64,000 nucleotides of DNA. It comes from Crocosphaera sp. UHCC 0190. Its GTDB lineage: Bacteria; Cyanobacteriota; Cyanobacteriia; Cyanobacteriales; Microcystaceae. Shown here piece after piece: positions 55,965-64,000 of the stretch (the stretch's first letter is position 1; the number at the start of each line of letters is the position of its first letter). The position numbers were made by a program, and so were the translations under genes. The notes beneath the pieces are model-generated. The model did not search any database and had not been told where the DNA came from. It saw only the letters and a program-made list of their open reading frames with translations. Location of the stretch: the NCBI RefSeq assembly GCF_034932065.1, contig NZ_JAYGHP010000008.1, positions 124,001 through 188,000 on the forward strand, given 5' to 3'.

Positions 55965-57125
55965 TCACATAAATCGAAAATTTGTTATCGAACTTTTTTG
56001 CTTAAAGTCCTGACAACACTGGTCTAAGAAAGTCAAATAGGACGTTTCAAAGATTTTTGGAGTAAATTTTGCCGCTTGTCGGCGACAACTCTCTGGATCA
56101 ATTTGATGCTGAAACTTTTCAAAAGTTTCAACGGCTTGTTCCAAAGCTTGAGGAGTTTGGGGAGAAAATAAAATTCCTGTCCCCTTGTCTAAGTTTTGAC
56201 GAATATCGATCACAGTTTCTAGCGCACCACCACCTCCATAAGCAATGACTGGGGTTCCACAAGCCTGGGCTTCCACTAGCGCAATACCAAAGTCTTCACA
56301 GGCAGCATAAACAAATGCTTTAGCTTGAGTCATATATTGCTCAACCACGGAATCATCTTGCGCTCCTAGGACTTTGACATTAGACTGAGCCATTTGGCGA
56401 ATTTTTGGGAGATCAGGCCCGTCACCAATAATAATTAAAGGATAACCTAATTGATTAAAAGCCCGCACGATTAAAGCAATTTTTTTATAACTAACCAATC
56501 GGGAAACTGTCACATAAAACTCTTCTTTCTGGGGAGTGAAGGGAAAGCGTTTCAAATCAACAGGTGGATAAATCACTTTCGCTTGACGACGGTAACAACG
56601 CCAAATGCGACGGGCGGTATGATGGGAATTGGCGATAAAATAATCAACACGGTTGGCTGAAATGACATCCCATTGACGCAGACTGTGTAAGATATAGCGG
56701 GTCAAAATGCCTGGGATACCCTTACCTGCCTGGGAATTATGCAAATAATCAAAGGTTAAGTCCCAGGCGTAGCGCATAGGGGTATGACAGTAACAGATAT
56801 GAGGTTGATGGGGACTGCTAAGAACCCCTTTGGCCACGGCATGGGAAGAAGACAGAATCACATCATAGTCTCTGAGATCTAATTGTTCGATCGCCAAGGG
56901 CAGCAATGGCAAGTATTTTTGTACGCCATTGCGAGCTAAAGGAAAATTTTGTAAAAAGGTACGGCCAATCACACGACCATAAAGATAGCTCTGAGGGTTG
57001 GTAGACTCAAAATCAATCAACGCGTATAAATCCGCTTCCAGGTGCTTTAAAATCTCTTTAACCACCAATTCTGACCCCCCTGTGGCTTTTGGGGTCAACC
57101 ACTCATGCACTAGCGCATATCTCAT
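55965..57125 (-). CDS. Glycosyltransferase family 4
   Basis: 386 residues, GT-B fold. The N-terminal acceptor domain opens RYALVHEWLTPKATGGSELV; the C-terminal donor domain has the sugar-nucleotide motif FVYAACEDFGIALVEAQACG (E-x7-E, about 275-292), and YVTVSRLVSYKKIALIVRAF. Donor could be GDP-mannose or GDP-fucose given the neighbours, but this is not shown by sequence. It lies 75 bases before the priming transferase on the same strand. Confidence 0.92.
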   Translation of the reverse strand: MRYALVHEWLTPKATGGSELVVKEILKHLEADLYALIDFESTNPQSYLYGRVIGRTFLQNFPLARNGVQKYLPLLPLAIEQLDLRDYDVILSSSHAVAKGVLSSPHQPHICYCHTPMRYAWDLTFDYLHNSQAGKGIPGILTRYILHSLRQWDVISANRVDYFIANSHHTARRIWRCYRRQAKVIYPPVDLKRFPFTPQKEEFYVTVSRLVSYKKIALIVRAFNQLGYPLIIIGDGPDLPKIRQMAQSNVKVLGAQDDSVVEQYMTQAKAFVYAACEDFGIALVEAQACGTPVIAYGGGGALETVIDIRQNLDKGTGILFSPQTPQALEQAVETFEKFQHQIDPESCRRQAAKFTPKIFETSYLTFLDQCCQDFKQKSSITNFRFM

Positions 57126-57241
57126 TACAGTTATTCGTTATTCAGTTAACTCTTGTTAATTGATGATAATGAATAGGGAAAGAACAGGCAACAAAGCTCA
57201 CTATGCTCTTGCCTGTTTCTTGTTCTCTCTCCCAAAAGTAG

Positions 57242-58672
57242 TTAAAATTCAAAACTTTCTTCTGCCGTGCCTTCATGAACAGTTTTTACCCATTTTAAGC
57301 GTTTAGGACGAATGGACATCCGCATGGTGACACAGGGCATAATAATTAACCAGTGCGTCAGATACAACATTCCTCGTAAACTTTGCCACCATAATTGAAA
57401 AATCTCAAAAATGTTGACTTTTTCGGGTTTTTGGCTACGACGTAACCCCGTAAACATTCCCCACAAAGACAGGGATAACATTAAAGCCGTCAAAGGACTT
57501 AAGATCGGTAAACGATGACGGGTTATGGCCATAATGAAATCAGGAACCGCCGCAGTGGGTAAAAGATACTGCATTAAAATAAATGAGATCAGATCTAATT
57601 TTTTCCGCCATCCCATGGGCTGATTAATAATAAATCGCCAATAATCTAAATAGCGTTGATAACCCCCTTCTGCCCAACGGTTTCGTTGATGCCACAGGGC
57701 TTTGGCTGTCGTTACGGCTTCTTCCTCTACGGTAGGATCAGTTAAAAAGCCAATTTTCCAATGATCCAGATGTAAACGCATGGTTAAGTCTAAATCATCG
57801 GTAATGGTTTGTTCATTCCATCCCCCACAGCTAATTAAGGCACTACGGCGCACAAATTGACCATTACCCCGTAATTCCCCAATACCTCCTAGGGCAATGC
57901 GCTGTTGCTGAAAAAAACTATCTAAAGCCATTTCTGCTGCTTGTCCTTTCGTCCAAAAATTCAGGGCAGCATTAGCAATGCTTTTCCGCACTTGTACGGC
58001 CCCCATTTCTTTGGTTTCAAAGAGGGGAACAACCCGTCTTAACAAGTCTTGAGAGACTTTGGCATCAGCATCAAACACAGCGATGATGTCGCCTTGGGTT
58101 TTAGAAAATACTTCATTTAAGGCCCCTGACTTGCCTCCTTCTGCCCCCGCAGGACGATGAATAATATTTAATTGGGGATATTGTTGGGCAAGTTGGTCAA
58201 GAATTTCTGGGGTTTGATCGGTACTATGGTCATCAATTACCCAAAGATCGTATTTTTCGGTGGGATAGTCTAAACTACAAAGTTGGGTCACTAATTGACG
58301 GATGACTGCTTCTTCATTTTTAGCGGCAACTAATAAGGAGACAGAGGGGGCTGAGGCTAAACCTTCATCTGATAAGGGTTCGGCTATGGGTTCAGGTTTG
58401 GCGAAGATTAGACGGGAAGCTTGAAGGCTAAATAGGCAGATTAAGCCCAAAACCAGCCAAGTTCCCCAGGCAACTACGTTAAGTCCTAGGGTAACGCCCC
58501 AAATAGCCATTAAGACAAAGGCGGCTTTTTGGCGTCTTCCCGATAACCCTTGGAAAAAGTCGCTTCTAAATTCTTCTTCTTCCTCTTCAGGATCAGACCA
58601 TTCGGATAACAGGGAACTGAGAGGATCTAAATCTGACTCTAGATCGTTGTCTATCCAATATTCTTTTGGCAT
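57242..58672 (-). CDS. Membrane glycosyltransferase family 2 (processive type)
   Basis: 476 residues. After an acidic start of about 40 residues come two membrane helices (about 48-95), the GT-A domain (PSVSLLVAAKNEEAVIRQLV, VIDDHSTD, VFDADAKV, ITDDLDLTMRL), a HQRNRWAEGGYQRY motif (the RxRW-type acceptor site of processive enzymes), and at least three C-terminal helices. This is the BcsA/NodC/PgaC architecture, without a PilZ domain. The polymer may be a beta-linked hexose or GlcNAc chain. It lies upstream of the GT4 gene with 116 bases between. Confidence 0.9.
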   Translation of the reverse strand: MPKEYWIDNDLESDLDPLSSLLSEWSDPEEEEEEFRSDFFQGLSGRRQKAAFVLMAIWGVTLGLNVVAWGTWLVLGLICLFSLQASRLIFAKPEPIAEPLSDEGLASAPSVSLLVAAKNEEAVIRQLVTQLCSLDYPTEKYDLWVIDDHSTDQTPEILDQLAQQYPQLNIIHRPAGAEGGKSGALNEVFSKTQGDIIAVFDADAKVSQDLLRRVVPLFETKEMGAVQVRKSIANAALNFWTKGQAAEMALDSFFQQQRIALGGIGELRGNGQFVRRSALISCGGWNEQTITDDLDLTMRLHLDHWKIGFLTDPTVEEEAVTTAKALWHQRNRWAEGGYQRYLDYWRFIINQPMGWRKKLDLISFILMQYLLPTAAVPDFIMAITRHRLPILSPLTALMLSLSLWGMFTGLRRSQKPEKVNIFEIFQLWWQSLRGMLYLTHWLIIMPCVTMRMSIRPKRLKWVKTVHEGTAEESFEF

Positions 58673-58733
58673 AATTTAATCAATCGTTAGCTTCATTCGT
58701 TTGTTTAATGTTAACAAGAGTGGGCCGTCGCCA

Positions 58734-59372
58734 TTAAGTTCCGTGACGATGGCGCAATTCTTCTCTAAGATGGGAGCAATCACCCATAATATGAACTAAG
58801 GGGCCATTTTCGGCTATTTCCACAATGCTCACCCGGGCCACTGACATGGCAATGCGATCGCGGTATCTTCCAATATCAATTCCCAATAAGGAACATAGCA
58901 TAATGCGGATGGTAGCTTTGTGGGAAACGACCAAGACATGGCCACTCTTGTGAGTACATTCAATTTCTTCGAGAACTTCGGAGCTACGACGGGCGATGTC
59001 AATACCTTTTTCCCCACCATTGGGACTATTCCAACCAGGATCAGCTAACCAGCGCACATAATCATCATGAAATTCTCGGTTGACTTGATCAGGGGTTTTT
59101 CCTTCCCATTCTCCATAATAAATCTCTTTCAGTCCAGGGCGAAGCTGCATTTGCATTCCCAGTTGATCGCAGAGAGGTTTTGCTGTCTTGATCGCTCGTT
59201 GTAAAGGACTACAATAAACCCCTTTCCATTCAATATTTTGATAGAATCTGGCAAAGTCTTCTGCCATTTTTTCCCCGGCTTCCGTAAGTTCAATATCAAG
59301 TCTGCCGCAATAGGTTCCGGTTTGACTGGCAGTGGTTTCACCATGTCTAAGAAAGTAAAGTTTTAAGCTCAT
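58734..59372 (-). CDS. Histidine phosphatase (phosphoglycerate mutase-like)
   Basis: 212 residues. Catalytic RHG motif near residue 9 (YFLRHGETTASQTG), the second Arg in YCSPLQRAIKTAKPL, the acid Glu in EIYYGEWEGK and the second His in VVSHKATIRI. This is the dPGM/alpha-ribazole phosphatase branch. The substrate may be a sugar phosphate, a cobalamin precursor or another phosphoester. It could belong with the polysaccharide genes, from which it is separated by 61 bases on the same strand. Confidence 0.92.
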   Translation of the reverse strand: MSLKLYFLRHGETTASQTGTYCGRLDIELTEAGEKMAEDFARFYQNIEWKGVYCSPLQRAIKTAKPLCDQLGMQMQLRPGLKEIYYGEWEGKTPDQVNREFHDDYVRWLADPGWNSPNGGEKGIDIARRSSEVLEEIECTHKSGHVLVVSHKATIRIMLCSLLGIDIGRYRDRIAMSVARVSIVEIAENGPLVHIMGDCSHLREELRHRHGT

Positions 59373-59590
59373 TGGTTAAGATTATGTAAAGTTAAGAATA
59401 AAACATCAATCATTGATTTTTTTAACGGCTTTTTTACATCTTATTTCCTAATGTAACCAAAAAGTTACAAAAAAGGGTGGAACTTATCCATAGTTTAAGT
59501 TATATAAATTTATATAAATATACCAAAAATTGTCCAATTTTGCGCCGTATCATCAGGTCAATAGCATCCTAAAATTGGAAAAACTTACCC

Positions 59591-60601
59591 ATGAAACGCC
59601 TTATTGTCTGTTGTGATGGGACTTGGCAAGACTTAGAAAGTCCTTATCCAAGTAATGTGGTTAAACTGACTCAAGCAATCAAACCAGTGGCTAGTGACGG
59701 CATACCACAGATCATCTTTTACGATGCAGGTATCGGTACCGAAAGCCAAAAGCTTTCAGGAGGTACGGCGGGAGTAGGCATCGACAGAAATATACAAGAT
59801 GGCTATCGATTTCTCTGTCTTAACTATACACCTGGGGATGAAATTTATCTCTTTGGGTTTAGTCGGGGTGCATACACAGTCAGAAGTTTAGCCGGGATGA
59901 TTTACTGTTCCGGACTCGTCAAACGACCTTATGTTACTAATGCGGCCGAAGCTTACGAACTGTATCGTAATCGAGAGGTTAAACCGACAGATAATGAAGC
60001 CATTCAATACCGTCGAACCTATGGCGATCGCGTTCCCATTACCTTAATCGGTTGCTTTGATACCGTAGGTGCCTTAGGGATTCCCGTTGTCCCACTTTTG
60101 AAAATGTTTCAGCCAATGCTTCATCGCCGCTATCGATTCTATGATACAACATTAAATCATGATGTGCAGAATGCGTTACACGCCATGGCGATCGATGAAA
60201 TCAGGGAAGTTTTTGATGTGACCCCCATGAAAAAACACCCTAAAGCTGAGAATCAACGGGTGATTCAAAAGTGGTTTCCGGGCCATCATGGTTGTGTCGG
60301 TGGTGGTACAGAAGAAAACAGAGGGCTATCAGATACAGCTTTAAAATGGATGATTGATTCCATTGGCAATCTGGGATTAGGGCTAGACTTTGATATTAGT
60401 GCTATTCCGACAGGAATTCAACCCGATCATCAATGTCCATTTGATAATAATCCAGGATTTTTTAAATTAGCAGGAATCAAATTTCGTGATGTTGGAGATG
60501 CCTTAGAAGAGCTTCATGATAGTACCATTGAGCGAGTGAAAAAGTTTTCAGACTATCGACCCAAAAATCTCGAAAAAGTATTTCACAAAATTGAGAAATA
60601 G
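59591..60601 (+). CDS. DUF2235 alpha/beta-hydrolase (phospholipase-like)
   Basis: 336 residues. The family start MKRLIVCCDGTWQDLESPYP and the nucleophile elbow FGFSRGAYTVRSLAG (Ser91) are clear. A catalytic Asp (GCFDTVGALGIP, after VPITLI) and a late His in WFPGHHGCVGGG complete a triad. Relatives include the Tle1-type phospholipases of type VI secretion, but no secretion genes are near. It has no signal peptide. The next genes encode a P450 fusion and a lipoxygenase on the same strand, so release of a fatty acid from membrane lipid as the first step of an oxylipin pathway is a reasonable inference. Confidence 0.9.
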   Translation: MKRLIVCCDGTWQDLESPYPSNVVKLTQAIKPVASDGIPQIIFYDAGIGTESQKLSGGTAGVGIDRNIQDGYRFLCLNYTPGDEIYLFGFSRGAYTVRSLAGMIYCSGLVKRPYVTNAAEAYELYRNREVKPTDNEAIQYRRTYGDRVPITLIGCFDTVGALGIPVVPLLKMFQPMLHRRYRFYDTTLNHDVQNALHAMAIDEIREVFDVTPMKKHPKAENQRVIQKWFPGHHGCVGGGTEENRGLSDTALKWMIDSIGNLGLGLDFDISAIPTGIQPDHQCPFDNNPGFFKLAGIKFRDVGDALEELHDSTIERVKKFSDYRPKNLEKVFHKIEK

Positions 60602-60649
60602 GGATGTTTTTCATTCCAGATTCTATCTGAAATAGGAGTAAACTCGAAA

Positions 60650-62380
60650 ATGTTAAAAGGTCTAAAAATCGCCTTACAAGCAGACACAGGAAAATGGTTT
60701 TCTCGTTGTTATCTATGTCAAAAAACTGTCGGTAATATTCCTGACACAATCACTGTTCATGTTGATGATGCCTCTAAACAGCCCGCAGCACAATTTGAGG
60801 TAATTGACGTGGGTAATGGTAAAATTGCCCTCAAAGCAGACACAGGTAAGTATGTAGCACGATGTCGAGGCTGTATCGTTAATGGGGCATATCCAGACTC
60901 AGTTACCGTTCATGTTGATGATCCTTCCGCAGGCTATGCCCAATTTACTCCAGAACTCTTAGCTAATGGTAAATACGCCTTAAAAGCAGACACAGGCAAG
61001 TATGTAGCAAGGTGTAATGGTTGCTCTCCTGGCTCGGCTGTTCCTGATACAGTAACGATTCATATTGACGACCCCAGTAATGCACCCTGGGCGCAGTGGA
61101 CAGTGAATTATATGCCCTTTTCTTATTTAGAAAGGTATGACAGTATTCCGGCTGATAATGTGGCAGAAAGAGCGAAACTGGTTGGACAAGCAATGGCGAC
61201 TGATTCAGCCAACTTCTTCAAAGAAGTAAGAGCTAATCGCCCCATCTTTATCACGCCCCAATTCGTCCTGGTAACTTTATTTCCTGACGTACAAGAAGTT
61301 TTCTCTCGTCCAGAAGTTTTCTCCGTGAGATTGAACGCCCCAAAAATGGACCCGAATCACGGGCCGGTTATGCTTTCGAGGGATAACACGGAATTCAACT
61401 GGCGAGAAAAGTCCATCATGAAAACCATGTTGGAATGGGAGGATTTGCCCAGAATCAAAAAAGCGGCCGGAGAAGTTGCCAAAGCTGCTTTAGATAAATC
61501 AGCAGCCACCGGAAAAATAGAAACCGTTAATGACTTGGCCAAATTAGTCTTGGTGAGAATGTGCGGTGATTATTATGGCTTTCCTGGTCCCAACTTAGAA
61601 ACGATGTATCGCTGGTCAATAGCGACTCAAAGCGGTATGTTAAGGAACCTGACCAACGATCCCCAAATCGATGCAGCTTGTGTCCAAGCTGGCAAAGAAA
61701 TGCGGGACTATCTGACCCAACTGCTACCGCAGAAAAAAGCGGTTAACAGTCAATCTTCCGCACCGAAGGACATCTTTACTCGGTTAGCTAAAACTAACTT
61801 TACTGACAACGATATTCCCTTTGACGACAGCAGAATTCTCACCAATATGGCTCTTTTGCTCGTTTCTACCCTAGAAACAACGGCTCAGGCCATCGTCCAG
61901 TCCCTAGAACAAATTTTACGTCGTCCCGATATCCTGCCCAAAGCAGTACAAGCGGCTCAGGCCAATGACGACGAAACATTAGCTAAATACGTTTGGGAAG
62001 CACTCCGCTTTAGGCCCGTGAGTCCCTCCCTGCCTCGCTTTTGTGAATCAGATTACACTGTAGCCGCCGGAACACCAAGAGCAACCCGTATCCCTGCCAA
62101 AAGCTTAGTCTTAGTCAGTCTTGGTTCAGCGATGTTTGATGGGGCAATCATTAAAAATCCTGATGAGTTTTCCATTGAACGGCCAAAACATAACTATATG
62201 CACTTTGGCTATGGGGATCATACCTGTCTGGGTGAACACATTGGTGCGGTAGTCGTTCCCGAAGTCATTAAACAAGTCCTGCTACGTCCAGGAGTCAGAG
62301 TGATTCCTGGGGATGAAGGGAAACTTCAAGCTCAACCCAATGCCATTCTCAAGGGTTTTGTCATTGCTTATGACCGGTAA
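60650..62380 (+). CDS. Beta-trefoil (fascin-like) repeats fused to cytochrome P450
   Basis: 576 residues. Residues 1-152 hold three units of about 50 residues with the pattern GK(Y/I)ALKADTGKYVARCxxC, then PDxVTxHxDDPS and AQ(F/W). Each has a Cys pair: 20/23, 72/75, 122/125. Three such units suggest a beta-trefoil. From about 155 a cytochrome P450 follows: I-helix with LETTAQAI (acid-Thr pair), ExxR in WEALRFRPV, and heme ligand Cys526 in FGYGDHTCLGEHIG. The P450 is short (about 420 residues), soluble, without membrane anchor. AGGAG precedes the ATG. It begins 48 bases after the DUF2235 gene. Substrate unknown; adjacency to a lipoxygenase suggests fatty-acid hydroperoxides or oxylipins. Confidence 0.9.
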   Translation: MLKGLKIALQADTGKWFSRCYLCQKTVGNIPDTITVHVDDASKQPAAQFEVIDVGNGKIALKADTGKYVARCRGCIVNGAYPDSVTVHVDDPSAGYAQFTPELLANGKYALKADTGKYVARCNGCSPGSAVPDTVTIHIDDPSNAPWAQWTVNYMPFSYLERYDSIPADNVAERAKLVGQAMATDSANFFKEVRANRPIFITPQFVLVTLFPDVQEVFSRPEVFSVRLNAPKMDPNHGPVMLSRDNTEFNWREKSIMKTMLEWEDLPRIKKAAGEVAKAALDKSAATGKIETVNDLAKLVLVRMCGDYYGFPGPNLETMYRWSIATQSGMLRNLTNDPQIDAACVQAGKEMRDYLTQLLPQKKAVNSQSSAPKDIFTRLAKTNFTDNDIPFDDSRILTNMALLLVSTLETTAQAIVQSLEQILRRPDILPKAVQAAQANDDETLAKYVWEALRFRPVSPSLPRFCESDYTVAAGTPRATRIPAKSLVLVSLGSAMFDGAIIKNPDEFSIERPKHNYMHFGYGDHTCLGEHIGAVVVPEVIKQVLLRPGVRVIPGDEGKLQAQPNAILKGFVIAYDR

Positions 62381-62386
62381 ATTGAG

Positions 62387-62452
62387 GTTTGTAGTAAGCC
62401 TTTTAAGGCTTGAAAGCTATGTATAAGAAAGGCTAAAGCCTTCACTACGAAC
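62387..62452 (+). repeat. MITE-like dispersed element, copy C
   Basis: Opens GTTTGTAGTAAGCC six bases after the P450 stop and closes GGCTAAAGCCTTCACTACG. Same family as copies A and B. It sits between the P450 and lipoxygenase genes and would be transcribed with them if they form an operon. Confidence 0.65.
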
Positions 62453-62547
62453 TTTTCTATTGGTATTTAACGCTAGATAAAGTCTGCGATGAGCAGCAAT
62501 CAGAAATAATCAAAATAGTCAGATCAATTCAGGAGCATTGATTAATT

Positions 62548-64000
62548 ATGTCCAAAACAAAAACGATTTTCGATGAATTAAAAGCTGCATTGGTATTGAA
62601 AGTAATCAATACCCCCTTTGCCCAGAAATTAATCTCAGAAAAATACGCCAAAAAAATCTATAAATCCCAAGAGGATCAACCGACAAAACCCATCGAACAA
62701 TTACATAAAGCCACGGGTCAATTGGTTTTTATCGATACTAACAAGCCATTGCACAACATAGAATTGGAGGTGTGGGACAGAGACATCGGCACACCGAGTG
62801 ATTATTTAGGCAGAGGTGTAACGGATCGAAATGGTCGCTTTGAAATATACTATGATCCTGATAAAGCAGGGTTCAAAGATGCACCAGATTTAGAATTAAG
62901 AATCATTGACAATCGTGTGAAATTTGATGCTGACAATCAACCTATTTATACCAATCGCCTTGCCTACATTATCAAAGGTGACGACAATGTAACCCAAAAA
63001 TCCTATGACTTCGGAACTTTAAGCATTCCTTACTGGACTTATGACCCAGAAAGTCCCTTTGCACGGATATTAATGCCTAATCCAGAAGAAACCCCCGATA
63101 ATTATGCGATTGGGCGCATATTTCAAGCCTATGAGGCAGCTAATACCCTAACCCCCATTAAAGCTAAGCACGTCATTGCTAATAACCTCAATCCCAAAGA
63201 ACCAAGTCTCGCCAAAATTCAAGGGGATTATCCCCCGAATTTAACTATCAATTTAGATCGGGAAAATCCCCATTACACCAGAAGTGATGAATATTTTGTC
63301 TTGCGGATTCTTAATGGGATGAATCCTTGCTTACTGAAACGCAATAAGAGTAATCCTAATCAGTTTAAAGTGACTTTCAATTGGGATACCTACGAAAAAG
63401 ATACTGAACACGATCTCAGTAACGTAGAAGCCTTTTTTGAATTGAAAGATGGTAAAATTGTTCCTACCGCCATCACGATTCAAAACCGCTATCCTGATTC
63501 CTTTGCTCCCCATTCTCCCCTCGAAGATCCGGTAACTTCTACCCCCAATGACCCGGAAAAGTGGCTGCAAGCAAAACGCATTTTCCGTAGCTATTCTTTC
63601 TTTATGGGAGAAACGGTTGAGCATTATTCTAAAGCTCATGTGCAGATGGAGCAGTATGCAGTAGCTTTTTTCCGCAACTTGCGAAAAAATCCGATCCGTC
63701 TGATGTTAGCTCCCCACTTAAAGAGTATTATTAACATCAATCGCCGTGGGGATGTTTTACTCGTACATCCGACTAGCGGATTATTTGTTACCAATGGTCC
63801 CCTAACTTATCCAGGATTTTTGCAAATCTGCAAGGAAGTGGTGGCAAACTACGATTGGAAAGGCTGGAAACCTCGTCAACCTGTCTGTGAAGATCATACC
63901 TATGCCAAAGCAGCTAATCTCTATTGGCAGATTTTAACCGAATACATCGACGGATTTTTTGAGAAGCATAAGGAAGGCATTGCGGAGGAATGGGTAGAAA
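62548..64000 (+). CDS. Lipoxygenase, 3' end outside window
   Basis: The first 484 residues are present; the frame is open to the right edge. Start ATG at 62548 with AGGAG 12 bases upstream. Residues about 1-55 are helical; 56-130 look like a transthyretin-type beta domain (ATGQLVFIDTNKPLHNIELE, YLGRGVTDRNGRFEIYYDPD), in place of the PLAT domain of eukaryotic enzymes. The catalytic domain follows: WLQAKRIFRSYSFFMGETVE, then the first two iron ligands His359 and His364 in HYSKAH, and APHLKSIININRRGD. The remaining ligands (His, Asn or His, C-terminal Ile) lie beyond the window. The enzyme adds O2 to polyunsaturated fatty acids to give hydroperoxides. Product regiochemistry cannot be told. Confidence 0.88.
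   Translation, partial: MSKTKTIFDELKAALVLKVINTPFAQKLISEKYAKKIYKSQEDQPTKPIEQLHKATGQLVFIDTNKPLHNIELEVWDRDIGTPSDYLGRGVTDRNGRFEIYYDPDKAGFKDAPDLELRIIDNRVKFDADNQPIYTNRLAYIIKGDDNVTQKSYDFGTLSIPYWTYDPESPFARILMPNPEETPDNYAIGRIFQAYEAANTLTPIKAKHVIANNLNPKEPSLAKIQGDYPPNLTINLDRENPHYTRSDEYFVLRILNGMNPCLLKRNKSNPNQFKVTFNWDTYEKDTEHDLSNVEAFFELKDGKIVPTAITIQNRYPDSFAPHSPLEDPVTSTPNDPEKWLQAKRIFRSYSFFMGETVEHYSKAHVQMEQYAVAFFRNLRKNPIRLMLAPHLKSIININRRGDVLLVHPTSGLFVTNGPLTYPGFLQICKEVVANYDWKGWKPRQPVCEDHTYAKAANLYWQILTEYIDGFFEKHKEGIAEEWVE

Noticed and set aside
60963-61193. 76-residue frame opposite the P450 fusion
   Set aside because: It arises from the complement of the repeated Cys/His-rich units and has no independent support.
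63331-63639. 102-residue frame opposite the lipoxygenase
   Set aside because: It is antisense to the conserved lipoxygenase catalytic region and has no domain pattern.

Overview
The window comes from a unicellular-type cyanobacterial chromosome. It carries phycobilisome genes (cpcB-cpcA-cpcC2-cpcC1-cpcD-cpcE, apcE, apcF) and the bilin reductase gene pcyA. It also has an ictB-like gene, a plastid fibrillin homologue and many copies of the HIP1 octamer GCGATCGC. AT-rich intergenic DNA and gene content fit the Cyanothece/Crocosphaera/Rippkaea group; that placement is from memory of gene families, not a search.

Layout. 1-9.5 kb: a signalling pair (EvgS-like hybrid kinase, response regulator running off the left edge), a Ser/Thr kinase, apt, an orphan oligopeptide-type permease and a beta-CASP metallo-hydrolase. 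9.5-14.3 kb: a small HTH protein, a 40-residue membrane protein, a Na+/H+ antiporter and an ArnT-type glycosyltransferase. 14.6-19.7 kb: type IV pilus genes pilM-pilN-pilO-pilQ. 19.8-22.1 kb: glnA and apcF, divergent from a shared region with an exact NtcA site placed as in activated promoters. 22.1-28.3 kb: clpS, a DUF2103 gene, a pentapeptide-repeat membrane protein, tatA, pcyA, a fibrillin gene and an M48 protease.

28.4-32.6 kb is the phycocyanin rod operon on the minus strand, with a stable stem-loop between cpcA and the linker genes. 33.3-41.1 kb on the plus strand is a tight run: parvulin, a HlyB-like transporter with a degenerate C39 domain, a HlyD-like adaptor, then sucC-like and sucD-like genes. 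The sucD-like product has Asp where the phospho-histidine of succinyl-CoA synthetase should be. 41-46 kb holds an EF-hand protein, ictB, a Uma2-family gene, a ferredoxin-MBL fusion and a CDF transporter, followed by apcE. 49.4-59.4 kb is a polysaccharide cluster: cupin, Wzy-type ligase, GDP-fucose synthase, GDP-mannose dehydratase, priming sugar transferase, GT4 and GT2.

59.6-64 kb is the most unusual part. A DUF2235 lipase-like hydrolase is followed by a protein joining a predicted three-repeat beta-trefoil to a cytochrome P450, and then by a lipoxygenase cut by the right edge. Together they read as a lipid-release, dioxygenation and P450-rearrangement cassette, that is, a candidate oxylipin pathway.

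No tRNA, rRNA, CRISPR array or intact insertion sequence was seen. Short palindromic and MITE-like repeats occur between genes: one family has three copies (near 41.5, 46.3 and 62.4 kb) and a 17-nt hairpin occurs twice between convergent genes.
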